Shown: piece after piece, positions 43,071 to 53,055 of the stretch
Position numbering within the stretch: the stretch's first letter is position 1
How the letters are laid out: the number at the start of each line of letters is the position of its first letter
Origin: Natrononativus amylolyticus
GTDB taxonomy: Archaea > Halobacteriota > Halobacteria > Halobacteriales > Natrialbaceae
NCBI RefSeq assembly: GCF_024362525.1
Contig: NZ_CP101458.1
Coordinates: 620,001-684,000 of the forward strand
Direction: 5' to 3'
DNA length: 64,000 nt
The notes under the pieces: generated by a model
The model's input: only the letters and a program-made list of their open reading frames with translations
Told to the model about the DNA's origin: nothing
Databases searched by the model: none
Position numbers and translations under genes: made by a program

Positions 43071-43774
43071 GTAGCGACAAACCACGCCAAGACATCTACG
43101 ACAGCACCGCACCGGTGACAGACACGCGCGACGCGCGGATGGGAGAGGGTGTCGACGATCGGTTCAACTCGAAGCTCCGGGAGGCGTTCGGCTCGTCACC
43201 GTTCATCCTCACGAAGTTCGACCAGTTCATGAACTGGGTCCGCGGCTCGTCGATGTTCATGCTGCAGTTCGGAATCGCCTGCTGCAGCATCGAGATGATC
43301 CACACCTACGCGATCAAGCACGACCTGGACCGCTTCGGTGCCGGCGTTCCGCGTGCCTCGCCCAGGCAGGCGGACGTGATCATCGTTCCCGGAACCATCG
43401 TCTCGAAGTTCGGCCCGCGGATGAAGCGCGTCTACGACCAGATGCCCGAGCCCAAGTTCGTCATCGGGATGGGGTCGTGTACGATCTCCGGCGGCCCCTT
43501 CCAGGAGGGGTACAACGTCGTCAAGGGCGCAGAAGAGATCATCCCCGTCGACATCCACGTTCCTGGCTGCCCGCCCCGACCGGAGGCGCTCATCTACGGC
43601 GTCGCCAAGCTCCAGGAGCGCGTCGCCAACGGCGAGACCTCGCCCGTCGTCGTCAAGCCGTACGAACTCGAGCAGTTCGGCGACCTGCCACGGGACGAGC
43701 TGGTACAGAAGCTCGCCGACCAGATCGACGAGGACGACCTCGTCATGCGGTACAACTGGGCTGATTCACCATGA
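43067..43774 (+). CDS. nuoB: NADH dehydrogenase-like complex subunit B
   Basis: A 235-residue subunit holding the N2 [4Fe-4S] cluster that passes electrons to the quinone. The ligand pattern is visible: two adjacent cysteines in [10 protein letters not shown], one in [10 protein letters not shown], one in [11 protein letters not shown]. The N-terminal 45 residues are an acidic extension beyond the bacterial subunit. Overlaps nuoA and nuoCD. Confidence 0.95.
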   Translation: MSSDKPRQDIYDSTAPVTDTRDARMGEGVDDRFNSKLREAFGSSPFILTKFDQFMNWVRGSSMFMLQFGIACCSIEMIHTYAIKHDLDRFGAGVPRASPRQADVIIVPGTIVSKFGPRMKRVYDQMPEPKFVIGMGSCTISGGPFQEGYNVVKGAEEIIPVDIHVPGCPPRPEALIYGVAKLQERVANGETSPVVVKPYELEQFGDLPRDELVQKLADQIDEDDLVMRYNWADSP

Positions 43775-45423
43775 GCACGGAACTCGAACCGGTGGCCGAT
43801 CGGACCACCGAAGACGAACTCGAGGCGCTGATCGGCGACCGCGCGCTCGCGCGTGACGATCACAAGAACGCCCCCGGCTTCGTCATCCGTCCCGACGCCG
43901 TTCAGGACGTCCTCTTCGATCTGCGAGACGAGGCCGGCTTCGATCACCTCTCGTGTCTCACCGCACAGCAGTACCCCGACCGGTACGAGTCGGTCTACCA
44001 CCTGAAGAAGTACGACGACCCGACCCAGGAGGTGAGCGTCGTCGTGCCGACGTCGGTCGACGATCCCGTCAGCGAGTCCGCCGAACCCGTCTACCGGACC
44101 GCCGACTGGCACGAGCGTGAGGCGTTCGACCTCGTCGGCATCGACTACGAGGGGCATCCCGATCCCCGCCGCATTCTGCTGCCGGAGACCTGGCAGGGCC
44201 ACCCGCTCTCGCTCGATTTCGACCAGAGCAAGCCACAGCTGGTCACGCTGTCGGAACACGCGAACCCGCTCCAGGAAGACCACAGGGACACCGAATCGGA
44301 CACGATGTTCCTGAACATCGGCCCGCACCACCCGGCGACCCACGGCGTCTTGCACGTCAAGACCGTCCTCGACGGCGAGACCGTCGCGGACGTCGAACCC
44401 GACATCGGCTACCTCCACCGCTGTGAGGAGCAGATGTGCCAGCAGGGAACCTACCGCCACCAGATCATGCCCTACCCCGACCGCTGGGACTACGTCTCGG
44501 CGGGGCTGCTCAACGAGTGGGCGTACGCCCGCGCGGCGGAGGACCTCGCGGATATCGAGGTTCCCGAGTACGCCCAGGTCATTCGGACGATGGGCGCGGA
44601 GCTGTGCCGGATCGCCTCGCACATGCTCGCGCTCGGGACGTTCTGTCTCGACGTCTTCGGCGACTTCACCGCCGTCTTCCAGTACGCGTTCCGCGACCGC
44701 GAGGTCGTCCAGGACATCTTAGAGGATCTGACCGGCCAGCGGCTGATGTTCAACTACTTCCGGCTGGGCGGGGTCGCCTGGGACCTTCCGGAGCCCCGCG
44801 AGGAGTTCTTCGAGAAGACGCGGGACTTCCTCGACGACCTCCCGCACAAGCTCGCGGAGTACGACGACCTCGTCACGGGCAACGAGATCTTCCAGATCCG
44901 GTGTGTCGACACCGGTATCCTCGAGCCCGAGATCGCAAAACAGTACGGCTGCAGCGGTCCCGTCGCCCGCGGCTCGGGCGTCGACTACGACCTGCGCCGG
45001 GACGACCCCTACGGCTACTACGAGAACTTAGAGTGGGACGTCATCACCGAGGACGGGATGGACAACTACTCGCGCGTGCTCGTACGCATGCAGGAAGTCG
45101 AGGAGTCCGCGAAGATCATCGAGCAGTGTATCGACCTCCTCGAGGAGTGGCCCGAGGACGACCGCCAGATTCAGTCGAACGTCCCCCGGACGCTCAAGCC
45201 CGAGGCCGACACCGAGGTGTACCGCGCCGTCGAGGGTGCGAAAGGTGAACTCGGGATCTACATCCGCTCTGACGGCACGGACAAGCCGGGACGGTTCAAG
45301 ATCCGGAGTCCGTGTTTCCACAACTTACACACGCTCGAGGAGATGACGAAGGGCGAGTACATCCCTGACCTGATCGCCTCGCTCGGCAGCCTGGACATCG
45401 TGCTCGGAGAGGTGGATCGATGA
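43771..45423 (+). CDS. nuoCD: NADH dehydrogenase-like complex fused subunit CD
   Basis: A 550-residue fusion. Residues 1-165 correspond to NuoC ([20 protein letters not shown]) and 170-550 to NuoD ([21 protein letters not shown] shortened at the HPATHG quinone-site loop, then ENLEWDV and [14 protein letters not shown] at the C-terminus). Fusion of C and D is usual in haloarchaea and some bacteria. The D part forms much of the quinone cavity with NuoB. Overlaps its neighbours by 4 bp on both sides. Confidence 0.95.
   Translation: MSTELEPVADRTTEDELEALIGDRALARDDHKNAPGFVIRPDAVQDVLFDLRDEAGFDHLSCLTAQQYPDRYESVYHLKKYDDPTQEVSVVVPTSVDDPVSESAEPVYRTADWHEREAFDLVGIDYEGHPDPRRILLPETWQGHPLSLDFDQSKPQLVTLSEHANPLQEDHRDTESDTMFLNIGPHHPATHGVLHVKTVLDGETVADVEPDIGYLHRCEEQMCQQGTYRHQIMPYPDRWDYVSAGLLNEWAYARAAEDLADIEVPEYAQVIRTMGAELCRIASHMLALGTFCLDVFGDFTAVFQYAFRDREVVQDILEDLTGQRLMFNYFRLGGVAWDLPEPREEFFEKTRDFLDDLPHKLAEYDDLVTGNEIFQIRCVDTGILEPEIAKQYGCSGPVARGSGVDYDLRRDDPYGYYENLEWDVITEDGMDNYSRVLVRMQEVEESAKIIEQCIDLLEEWPEDDRQIQSNVPRTLKPEADTEVYRAVEGAKGELGIYIRSDGTDKPGRFKIRSPCFHNLHTLEEMTKGEYIPDLIASLGSLDIVLGEVDR
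45420..45423 (+). other. ATGA stop-start overlap within the nuo operon
   Basis: The same four-base ATGA (or GTGA) junction joins A-B, B-CD, CD-H, H-I, J1-J2, J2-K and L-M, evidence for translational coupling along the operon. I-J1 is the exception with a 54-bp gap. Confidence 0.8.
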
Positions 45424-46508
45424 GTTCGGTCACGGCGCCTCTCCAGGTCGGCGAACCGCTGTTTCCGGAGCGGATCGCCGACCTCACCGGTCTCGGCGAA
45501 CTCGGCATAGCCGGCGAACTGATCGCGACGTTCATCGCGGCGTTCATCGTCGGCAACCTGATGCTCGCGATGACCGGCGTCGCCGGTCCGTGGGCGAAAC
45601 GAAAGATTACCGCCGCGTTCACCGATCGAATCGCGGTCAACCGCGTCGGACCGTTCGGCCTGCTGATCATCGTGGCCGACGCCGTCCGCCTGCTCTCGAA
45701 GGAGAACATCATTCCCGAGGCGGTCGACCGACCGGCGTACGACCTCGCGCCGATCGTCGTCGCCTCGTCGGCGATGCTCGGCTTCGCGGTGATCCCGATG
45801 GGAAGCGGCGTCCAGCTCGCCGACCCCGAGGTCGGACTGGCGTACGTCTTCGCCGTCTCCGGCATCGCAAGCATCGGACTCGTGATGGCCGGCTACGCCT
45901 CCGCGAACAAGTACTCGCTGCTGGGCGGGCTGCGCGCGGTCGCACAGAACGTCGCCTACGAGATCCCGCTGGTCGTCACCGGGATGTCCGTGGTGATCTT
46001 CACCGGTTCGCTGCAGATGAGTACGATCGTCGAAGCGCAGGCCGAGCCGCTGATCGACTTCGGCGCGGTCGCGATCCCGTCGTGGTACGCGATCGTCAAC
46101 CCGTTCGCGTTCGTGTTGTTCCTGACGGCGAACTTCGCCGAAATCGGCCGGAACCCCTTCGACACGCCCGAGGCGCCGACGGAGATCGTCGCGGGGTACC
46201 AGACGGAGTACTCGAGCGTCTACTTCGTGTTGATCTACCTCGGGGAGTTCCTGCACATCTTCCTCGGCGGGGCGATCATCGCGACGATCTTCCTCGGCGG
46301 CCCGGCGGGGCCGGGGCCGGAGGAGATCGGCATCGTCTGGTTCCTCGTGAAGATCTGGGCGGTGTTCTTCCTCACCCAGTGGCTGCGCTCTGCGTTGCCA
46401 CGGGTTCGTATCGACCAACTCATCGAGATCGGCTGGAAGGGCATGCTCGTCCTTTCGTTCGCCAATCTCGTGCTCACTGCGGTTATCGTGGGGCTGATTC
46501 AGGCATGA
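45420..46508 (+). CDS. nuoH: NADH dehydrogenase-like complex subunit H
   Basis: A 362-residue membrane subunit with about eight helices that lines the quinone entry channel. Conserved signatures: [23 protein letters not shown] and [19 protein letters not shown]. The N-terminal 25 residues are longer than in bacteria. Overlaps nuoCD and nuoI by 4 bp. Confidence 0.95.
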   Translation: MSSVTAPLQVGEPLFPERIADLTGLGELGIAGELIATFIAAFIVGNLMLAMTGVAGPWAKRKITAAFTDRIAVNRVGPFGLLIIVADAVRLLSKENIIPEAVDRPAYDLAPIVVASSAMLGFAVIPMGSGVQLADPEVGLAYVFAVSGIASIGLVMAGYASANKYSLLGGLRAVAQNVAYEIPLVVTGMSVVIFTGSLQMSTIVEAQAEPLIDFGAVAIPSWYAIVNPFAFVLFLTANFAEIGRNPFDTPEAPTEIVAGYQTEYSSVYFVLIYLGEFLHIFLGGAIIATIFLGGPAGPGPEEIGIVWFLVKIWAVFFLTQWLRSALPRVRIDQLIEIGWKGMLVLSFANLVLTAVIVGLIQA

Positions 46509-46966
46509 TCGGACTGCTCAAATCCATGGCGACGACGATGAAACACGCACTGGACGGGAACACGTTCACGGTCGAGTACCCGGACGTCGCTCCCGAAGTA
46601 TCGCCGCGCTTTCGCGGCGTCCACAAGTTCAGCCAGGAGCGGTGCATCTGGTGTCGTCAGTGCGAGAACGTCTGTCCGAACGACACGATCCAGATCGTCA
46701 CCGACGACCAGCGTCAGGGCGAACAGTACAACCTCCACATCGGACAGTGCATCTACTGCCGGCTCTGTGAGGAGGTCTGCCCCGTCGACGCGATCTTGCT
46801 CACCCAGAACTTCGAGTTCACCGGCGACACCAAACACGATCTGGTGTACAACAAAGAGCAGCTGAAGGCGGTACCGTGGTACAAGGACATCGACCCCCTC
46901 GAGTCGCGCGAACCGGACCGCGGCGGCTGGATCGGCGAGGGTGAAGGAGAGGTCGATTACCAGTAA
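46505..46966 (+). CDS. nuoI: NADH dehydrogenase-like complex subunit I
   Basis: A 153-residue ferredoxin-like subunit. Two CxxCxxCxxxCP motifs bind two [4Fe-4S] clusters: CIWCRQCENVCP and CIYCRLCEEVCP. In the absence of NuoEFG this is the likely entry point for electrons from an unknown donor, perhaps reduced ferredoxin. The C-terminal tail is acidic. A 54-bp gap follows. Confidence 0.95.
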   Translation: MIGLLKSMATTMKHALDGNTFTVEYPDVAPEVSPRFRGVHKFSQERCIWCRQCENVCPNDTIQIVTDDQRQGEQYNLHIGQCIYCRLCEEVCPVDAILLTQNFEFTGDTKHDLVYNKEQLKAVPWYKDIDPLESREPDRGGWIGEGEGEVDYQ

Positions 46967-47020
46967 GAGAGTCAGCCCATCTCGAAATCTACAAAGGGCA
47001 TACACAACCAGACAACACCA

Positions 47021-47290
47021 ATGACATACGAGCTCATCGCGTTCGCACTGTTCGCACTCGTGACGCTGAGCAGTGCCTTGGGCGTCGTGCTCCTGCAGGA
47101 TCCGTGGCATTCGGCACTCCTGCTCGGCGTGGCCCTGATGAGCGTCGCGGTCCACTACGTGATGTTGGCGGCGGAGTTCGTCGCCGTGATGCAGGTTCTC
47201 GTCTACGTGGGCGGGGTCCTCATTCTCATCACGTTCGCCGTGATGCTGACGCAACGGGCGGAACCTGATGACAGGGTGGTACAGACATGA
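47021..47290 (+). CDS. nuoJ1: NADH dehydrogenase-like complex subunit J, N-terminal half
   Basis: An 89-residue membrane protein covering the first three helices of NuoJ (FALVTLSSALGVVLLQDPWHSALLL ends shortened at helix 1; then MQVLVYVGGVLILITFAVM). NuoJ is split into two genes in haloarchaea. Its stop overlaps the next ATG. The start at 47021 follows a short AC-rich leader. Confidence 0.9.
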   Translation: MTYELIAFALFALVTLSSALGVVLLQDPWHSALLLGVALMSVAVHYVMLAAEFVAVMQVLVYVGGVLILITFAVMLTQRAEPDDRVVQT

Positions 47291-47679
47291 CGACAGGGCC
47301 GAAACTGCGCCTCGGAAAGGCGCTCGTTCCCGGCGTTCTCGCCGTTGCGCTGTTCGCGGTGATGGCGCTTATCGTCCTGAACACGCCGTTCGGCGGGATG
47401 GAGGGCTTTAGCCCCGGTGATACGACGATCACCGACAACATCGGCTACGCAATGCTGGATCTCACCGAGCTGCAGGAAATCGACAGCGAGCCGTTCCTCG
47501 CGTCGTTCCTGCTGGCCGCGGTCGTTCTCGACGCCGCACTGGACGCCTCGCTCGTCCTCGCAAAGCGCGAGGAGGCCGGCGAACCGGTGACCGCGCTCTC
47601 GAGCCGATCGGACCCCGGGGCGGACGAGGGGGCCCAGCCCGCCGTCACCGACGGCGGCGAGGGAGGTGAGAACGCGTGA
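47287..47679 (+). CDS. nuoJ2: NADH dehydrogenase-like complex subunit J, C-terminal half
   Basis: A 130-residue protein with two helices (residues 12-30 and about 65-88) followed by an acidic, disordered C-terminal tail (about residues 95-130). It corresponds to the last helices of NuoJ, which bear the pi-bulge helix region in fused versions. Coupled to nuoJ1 by ATGA and to nuoK by GTGA. Confidence 0.85.
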   Translation: MTTGPKLRLGKALVPGVLAVALFAVMALIVLNTPFGGMEGFSPGDTTITDNIGYAMLDLTELQEIDSEPFLASFLLAAVVLDAALDASLVLAKREEAGEPVTALSSRSDPGADEGAQPAVTDGGEGGENA

Positions 47680-47981
47680 GTGTCGGCGTCGAACACTACG
47701 TGCTGCTGTCGATGGCCCTGTTCTGTATCGGGCTGTTCGGCGTACTCACGCGCCGCAACGCACTCATGTTCCTGATGTCCGTCGAGTTGATGCTAAACGC
47801 GGCCAACATCAACCTGATCGCGTTCGCGTTCTACCACGGCAACCTCACCGGCCAGGTGTTCGCCCTCTTTACGATGGCGCTGGCCGCCGCGGAGGTCGCC
47901 GTCGGGCTCGGGATCATCCTGGTGCTGTACCGGAACTTCCGCGACGTCGACGTGACGGTGCCGTCGGCGATGAGGTGGTAA
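47676..47981 (+). CDS. nuoK: NADH dehydrogenase-like complex subunit K
   Basis: A 101-residue membrane subunit with three helices; GTG start. The conserved proton-path glutamates are present in LMSVELMLNAANINLIAF and in the helix LAAAEVAVGLGIILVLYR. Confidence 0.93.
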   Translation: MSVGVEHYVLLSMALFCIGLFGVLTRRNALMFLMSVELMLNAANINLIAFAFYHGNLTGQVFALFTMALAAAEVAVGLGIILVLYRNFRDVDVTVPSAMRW

Positions 47982-47982
47982 G

Positions 47983-49995
47983 ATGGTAGGTGTATTCGAA
48001 CTTGCTCCGGCGATCGCGTTGTTCCCCCTTGCGGCGTTCGTCATCGCGCTCGTCTTCGGCGACGCGATGCCGAAGAAGGGCGCGTTCGCGGGTATCTTCG
48101 CGACGGCGGCCTCGTTAGTGCTGTCGCTCGTGATGCTCGCGACCGTCGCAGGCGGCGAAGTGTACCACGAGACCCTCTACGAGTGGGCCGTCGGCTCCGA
48201 GATCGCGTTCACGTTCGGGATCCTGATCGATCCCCTCTCGGCGCTGATGCTCGTCATCGTCTCGCTGATCGCGCTGCTCGTGCACGTCTTCAGTCTCGGC
48301 TACATGAACGCCGAGGGCGAGACCGGGCTGCCGCGGTACTACGCCGAACTCGGCCTGTTCACCTTCAGCATGCTCGCGTTCGTCTTCGCGGACAACCTGC
48401 TGATGGCGTTCATGTTCTTCGAGCTCGTGGGACTGTGTTCGTACCTGCTGATCGGCTTCTGGTTTCGCACCCGGTCGGCACCGTCGGCGGCGAAGAAGGC
48501 GTTTCTGGTCACCCGCTTCGGTGACTACTTCTTCCTGCTCGGGGTCGTCGCGATCGCCGCGACGTTCGGCACGGTGGCGTTCGCCGGCGACGGCTCGTTC
48601 GTCGCCGAGGCCGAAGCCGCCATCCACGGCGGGGAGACGCTGTTCGGCTTCGACGCCGAAACCTGGGTCACGATCACCGGCCTGCTCGTGCTGGGCGGCG
48701 TGATCGGCAAATCCGCGCAGTTCCCGCTGCACACCTGGCTGCCCGACGCGATGGAGGGTCCGACCACCGTCTCCGCGCTCATTCACGCGGCGACGATGGT
48801 TGCAGCCGGCGTCTACCTCGTCGCGCGAATGTTCGGCTACTACGCGCTGTCGCCCACCGCGCTCGCGATCATCGCGTTCGTCGGCGGCTTCACCGCGCTC
48901 TTCGCCGCGACGATGGGCGTCGTCAAAGACGACATCAAGCAGGTGCTCGCGTACTCGACCATCAGCCAGTACGGCTACATGATGCTCGCGCTGGGCGTCG
49001 GCGGCTACGTCGCCGGGGTTTTCCACCTGATGAACCACGCCTTCTTCAAGGCGCTGCTGTTCCTGGGTGCCGGTGCCGTCATCATCCTGATGCACCACGA
49101 ACAGGATATGTGGAAGATGGGCGGCCTGAAGGAGAAGGCCCCCGTCACCTACTGGACGTTCCTCGCCGGTGCGCTCGCGCTCGCCGGGATCATCCCGTTC
49201 TCCGGCTTCTGGTCGAAAGACGAGATCCTCTACGACGCCTTCATCGTCGGCCTCGAGGAGCCCGTTATCCTCGCGGCCTACGCGATGGGGCTCGTGGCGG
49301 TCTTTTTCACCGGCTTCTACACCTTCCGGATGGTCTTCCTGACCTTCCACGGGAACCCGCGTTCGGACGCGGCCCGTGACCCACACCCGGTCGGATTGCC
49401 GGTCAAGATCCCGCTGATCGTCCTCGGCGTGCTCGCGCTGGTCGCCGGCGTCGCGAACCTCGCGCCGGTCTACAAGCTTACCGGTGCGGAGATCACGTTC
49501 CTCGAGTACTGGCTCGACGGCGAGTACGGCGCGGTCGAGGGGCTGACCTACAGCGCCTACAGCGAGGCGGTCGCCTTCGAATCCGGTCAGATCGGCAGCG
49601 AGACGCTGACGCTCCTGCTCGCGGCGGGCCTCTCGCTGGGGCTCGCGTTCGGTGGTGCGGGTGCAGCGTACGTGCTGTACAACGTCCCCGACCCCGTCGC
49701 CCACACGGAGAAGCTGGGCGGCGCCCGGGACGTCCTGCGGAGCAACTACTACCAGGACGAGTTCCAGGTCTGGATCGCCGAAGGGTTCGCGCTGCCGCTG
49801 GCTCGAGCCGCCGACCGGTTCGACCAGAGCGTGATCGACGGCGTCGTCAACGGCGTCTCGAGCGTGAGCCTGTTCGGTAGCAGCGGCGTCAAACGCCTCC
49901 AGACGGGGCTCGTGACGAACTACGCGGCGTTGATCGTCGCCGGGTTCCTCGCGTTACTGCTCGTTCTGGGCGTGCTCGGAGGGTGGTTCGTATGA
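47983..49995 (+). CDS. nuoL: NADH dehydrogenase-like complex subunit L (antiporter-like)
   Basis: A 670-residue proton-pumping subunit with about 16 helices. FFELVGLCSYLLIGFW includes the key glutamate, KSAQFPLHTWLPDAMEGPT is the lysine/proline-broken helix 7-8, and the lateral helix region lies near the C-terminus. The C-terminal 170 residues are more divergent. Overlaps nuoM as ATGA. Confidence 0.95.
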   Translation: MVGVFELAPAIALFPLAAFVIALVFGDAMPKKGAFAGIFATAASLVLSLVMLATVAGGEVYHETLYEWAVGSEIAFTFGILIDPLSALMLVIVSLIALLVHVFSLGYMNAEGETGLPRYYAELGLFTFSMLAFVFADNLLMAFMFFELVGLCSYLLIGFWFRTRSAPSAAKKAFLVTRFGDYFFLLGVVAIAATFGTVAFAGDGSFVAEAEAAIHGGETLFGFDAETWVTITGLLVLGGVIGKSAQFPLHTWLPDAMEGPTTVSALIHAATMVAAGVYLVARMFGYYALSPTALAIIAFVGGFTALFAATMGVVKDDIKQVLAYSTISQYGYMMLALGVGGYVAGVFHLMNHAFFKALLFLGAGAVIILMHHEQDMWKMGGLKEKAPVTYWTFLAGALALAGIIPFSGFWSKDEILYDAFIVGLEEPVILAAYAMGLVAVFFTGFYTFRMVFLTFHGNPRSDAARDPHPVGLPVKIPLIVLGVLALVAGVANLAPVYKLTGAEITFLEYWLDGEYGAVEGLTYSAYSEAVAFESGQIGSETLTLLLAAGLSLGLAFGGAGAAYVLYNVPDPVAHTEKLGGARDVLRSNYYQDEFQVWIAEGFALPLARAADRFDQSVIDGVVNGVSSVSLFGSSGVKRLQTGLVTNYAALIVAGFLALLLVLGVLGGWFV

Positions 49996-51515
49996 TGATT
50001 GAAGCACTGATCGCAGTTGCACTGATCGGCGCGCTCGTGACGTTCGTCGCGCCGAATCGCATCGCAGGGAAGCTCGCGTTCGGCATCAGCCTGATCCCGG
50101 CCGCGCTCTCGCTGTGGATGTTCGCCGTCTTCGACGGCAGCGGAAACGCCTTGCTCGACGGCGACCTCGCCTTCGAGTCCCAGATGGAGTGGATCCAGCT
50201 GGGCGAGTACTCGATCTCGTGGCTCGTCGGCCTCGACGGGATCAGCCTCCCGCTGGTCGTGCTGACGACGGTACTCACGTCGCTCGCGATTATGAGCTCG
50301 TGGACGCCGATCGACGAGCGCGAGTCGCAGTTCTACGGGCTCGTGTTGTTCATCGAGGCGAACCTGATCGGCGTCTTCGCGGCGCTCGACTTCTTCGTCT
50401 GGTTCATCTTCTGGGAGGCCGTGCTCATCCCGATGTACCTGCTGATCGGGATCTGGGGCGGACCCCGCCGGAAGTACGCCGCGATCAAGTTCTTCGTCTA
50501 CACGAACGTGGCGTCGCTGGTGATGTTCGGTGCGTTCATCGCGCTCATCTTCGGTCTCGACGTCGGGAGCTTCGCGCTCCCCGAGATCGCTGACGCGATG
50601 CTCGACGGTGGCCCCGACGGCTTCGCCGGTATCAGCGGCAGTGCGCTGGCGTCGATCGCGTTCGTCGCGCTGTTCCTCGGGTTCGCGGTCAAGGTTCCAG
50701 TCGTCCCGTTCCACACGTGGCTGCCGGACGCTCACGTCGAGGCGCCGACGCCCGCGTCGGTGCTGCTGGCCGGCGTCCTGCTGAAGATGGGGACCTACGC
50801 GCTGCTCCGGTTCAACTTCACCATGTTCCCCGAGGAGGTCGCGGCCTTCGCGATCCCGATCGCGGCGATCGCCGCGATCAGCGTCATCTACGGCGCGATG
50901 CTCGCGCTGGCCCAGACCGACCTCAAACGGATCGTCGCCTACTCCTCGGTTTCCTCGATGGGGTACGTCATCCTCGGTCTCGTCGCCTACACCCAGTTCG
51001 GCGTCGGCGGCGCGACGTTCCAGATGGTCTCACACGGCCTCATCTCGGGGCTGATGTTCATGGCCGTCGGCGTCATCTACAACGCGACGCACACGCGCAT
51101 CGTCTCGGACATGTCCGGGATGGCCGACAAGATGCCGGTCGCGGTCGGCATCCTCATCGCCGGGGCGTTCGGCTACATGGGGCTTCCCCTCATGTCCGGG
51201 TTCGCCGCGGAGTACTTCATCTTCTTCGGGGCCTTCGGCTCCGAGGTGCTCGAGTACGCGCCGGTGTTCACGGCGATCGCGATGTTCGGCATCGTCATCG
51301 TCGCCGGCTACCTGCTGTTTGCGATGCAGCGCACGCTGTTCGGCCCGTACCGCCTGGAAACCGACTACGAGGTGAGCCGCGCCCCGCTCCACGACATCGC
51401 GCCGATGTTCGTGTTGCTCGGGCTGATCATCGCACTGGGCGTCGCTCCCGAACTGATCTTCGAGATGATTACCGACGCAGTCGATCCGATCCTCGAGCTC
51501 GGAGGTGACGCCTGA
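49992..51515 (+). CDS. nuoM: NADH dehydrogenase-like complex subunit M (antiporter-like)
   Basis: A 507-residue antiporter-like subunit with about 14 helices. FFVWFIFWEAVLIPMYLLIG has the key glutamate, and KVPVVPFHTWLPDAHVEAPT is the conserved broken-helix loop. It is one of three homologous proton channels (L, M, N). The start overlaps the nuoL stop (two adjacent ATGs, 49992 and 49995). Confidence 0.95.
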   Translation: MMIEALIAVALIGALVTFVAPNRIAGKLAFGISLIPAALSLWMFAVFDGSGNALLDGDLAFESQMEWIQLGEYSISWLVGLDGISLPLVVLTTVLTSLAIMSSWTPIDERESQFYGLVLFIEANLIGVFAALDFFVWFIFWEAVLIPMYLLIGIWGGPRRKYAAIKFFVYTNVASLVMFGAFIALIFGLDVGSFALPEIADAMLDGGPDGFAGISGSALASIAFVALFLGFAVKVPVVPFHTWLPDAHVEAPTPASVLLAGVLLKMGTYALLRFNFTMFPEEVAAFAIPIAAIAAISVIYGAMLALAQTDLKRIVAYSSVSSMGYVILGLVAYTQFGVGGATFQMVSHGLISGLMFMAVGVIYNATHTRIVSDMSGMADKMPVAVGILIAGAFGYMGLPLMSGFAAEYFIFFGAFGSEVLEYAPVFTAIAMFGIVIVAGYLLFAMQRTLFGPYRLETDYEVSRAPLHDIAPMFVLLGLIIALGVAPELIFEMITDAVDPILELGGDA

Positions 51516-53017
51516 TGGTGGCGTTCGAGCTCCCACAGTGGACCGCGCTCGCGCCGGCGCTGTTGCTGGCGCTGACGGCGCTCGTCCTGTTCGTCTTCGA
51601 CAGCATCAACCCGCGTTCGACGAACCGGCCGGTCGTCGCCGGTATCGCTACCGTCGGCTCGCTCGCCTCCCTCGCCGTCGCCGTCTGGTTCATCGTCGTC
51701 GGCGTCGGCGACCCCGACCGCGGCGGCGTCATCGACGTCTTCGGCGGCCAGTTCGTCGTCGACCAGATGGCGCTGTTCTTCATGGTGGTCGTGAGCGTCG
51801 TCACCGCCCTCGTGGCGGTCGCGAGCTACGACTACATGCGCGATCACGCCTACCAGGCGGAGTACTACTCGCTGATCGTGCTCGCGGCGACCGGGATGGC
51901 GACGATGTCCGCCGCGAACAGTCTCGTGACGATCTTCATCGCCCTCGAGCTGGCGAGCCTGCCGTCGTACGCGCTGGTCGCGATCTTGAAGAACAACCGC
52001 GGCAGCGTCGAGGCCGGCCTGAAGTACTTCCTGATCGGCGCGCTGTCGTCTGCGATCATGGTGTACGGGATCAGCCTCATCTACGGGGCGACCGGCCACC
52101 TGCAGCTCGAGGCGATCGCCGACAACCTCGATGCTGCAGAGGAGTTCGGCGGCATCCTCGGCCTCGGCATCCTGATGTTGATCGGTGGGTTCGCGTTCAA
52201 GACCGCGAGCGTGCCGTTTCACTTCTGGGCGCCGGAGGCCTACGAGGGCGCGCCGGCACCGGTCTCGGCGTTTCTCTCGTCGGCCTCCAAAGCTGCTGGC
52301 TTCGTGATCGCGTTCCGCGTGTTCACAGAGGCGTTCCCGCTCGCCGAAACGACGGCTGTGATCGGCGTCGACTGGACGCTGGCGTTCATCATCCTCGCGG
52401 TCGTCACGATGACGGTCGGGAACTTCGCCGCTGCGACCCAGGAGAACGTCAAGCGGATGCTCGCGTACTCCTCGGTGGGACACGCCGGCTACGCGCTGAT
52501 CGGCCTCGCCGGTCTCGGTGCCGGGAGTGAACTCGTCCTCGGTGCGGCGATGATGCACCTGCTCGTCTACGGCTTCATGAACACGGGTGCGTTCCTGTTC
52601 GTCGCCCTGGCGGAGTACTGGGGCGTCGGCCGCACGTTCGAGGACTACAACGGCCTCTCCGTGCAGGCGCCGATCGCCTGCGTCGCGCTGGCGATCTTCA
52701 TGTTCAGCCTCGCCGGAATCCCGCCCTTCGGCGGCTTCTGGAGCAAGTACTTCCTGTTCGTGGGAGCGCTCGAGGCCGGCCTGTTCATCGTCGCCGCCGC
52801 GCTGGTGGTCAACAGCGCGCTGTCGTTGTACTACTACTCGCGGCTGGTGAAGGCCGTCTGGATCGAAGAACCGGTCCTAGAGCGCGAATCGCTGGCCCAA
52901 CCGACCGGTCTCTACGCGGCGATCGTCGTCGCCGCCGTCATGACCGTCGTCCTGCTGCCGGGCTTCGGTCCGGTCGTCGACGTGGCGATCGACGCCGCGG
53001 CGACGATGCTTGGTTGA
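51515..53017 (+). CDS. nuoN: NADH dehydrogenase-like complex subunit N (antiporter-like)
   Basis: A 500-residue antiporter-like subunit. FIALELASLPSYALVAI and FAFKTASVPFHFWAPEAYEG carry the proton-channel glutamate and lysine. It is the last structural gene of the operon; the next gene starts 38 bp later. No nuoE, F or G genes precede or follow, so the complex has no NADH-oxidising module. Confidence 0.95.
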   Translation: MVAFELPQWTALAPALLLALTALVLFVFDSINPRSTNRPVVAGIATVGSLASLAVAVWFIVVGVGDPDRGGVIDVFGGQFVVDQMALFFMVVVSVVTALVAVASYDYMRDHAYQAEYYSLIVLAATGMATMSAANSLVTIFIALELASLPSYALVAILKNNRGSVEAGLKYFLIGALSSAIMVYGISLIYGATGHLQLEAIADNLDAAEEFGGILGLGILMLIGGFAFKTASVPFHFWAPEAYEGAPAPVSAFLSSASKAAGFVIAFRVFTEAFPLAETTAVIGVDWTLAFIILAVVTMTVGNFAAATQENVKRMLAYSSVGHAGYALIGLAGLGAGSELVLGAAMMHLLVYGFMNTGAFLFVALAEYWGVGRTFEDYNGLSVQAPIACVALAIFMFSLAGIPPFGGFWSKYFLFVGALEAGLFIVAAALVVNSALSLYYYSRLVKAVWIEEPVLERESLAQPTGLYAAIVVAAVMTVVLLPGFGPVVDVAIDAAATMLG

Positions 53018-53055
53018 GCCGGTAGATTTTACCGTTCCGGGGGACAAGCCGCGCT

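Noticed and set aside
48115-49704. 529-codon minus-strand open frame inside nuoL
   Set aside because: Full overlap with a confirmed subunit and composition typical of antisense frames.
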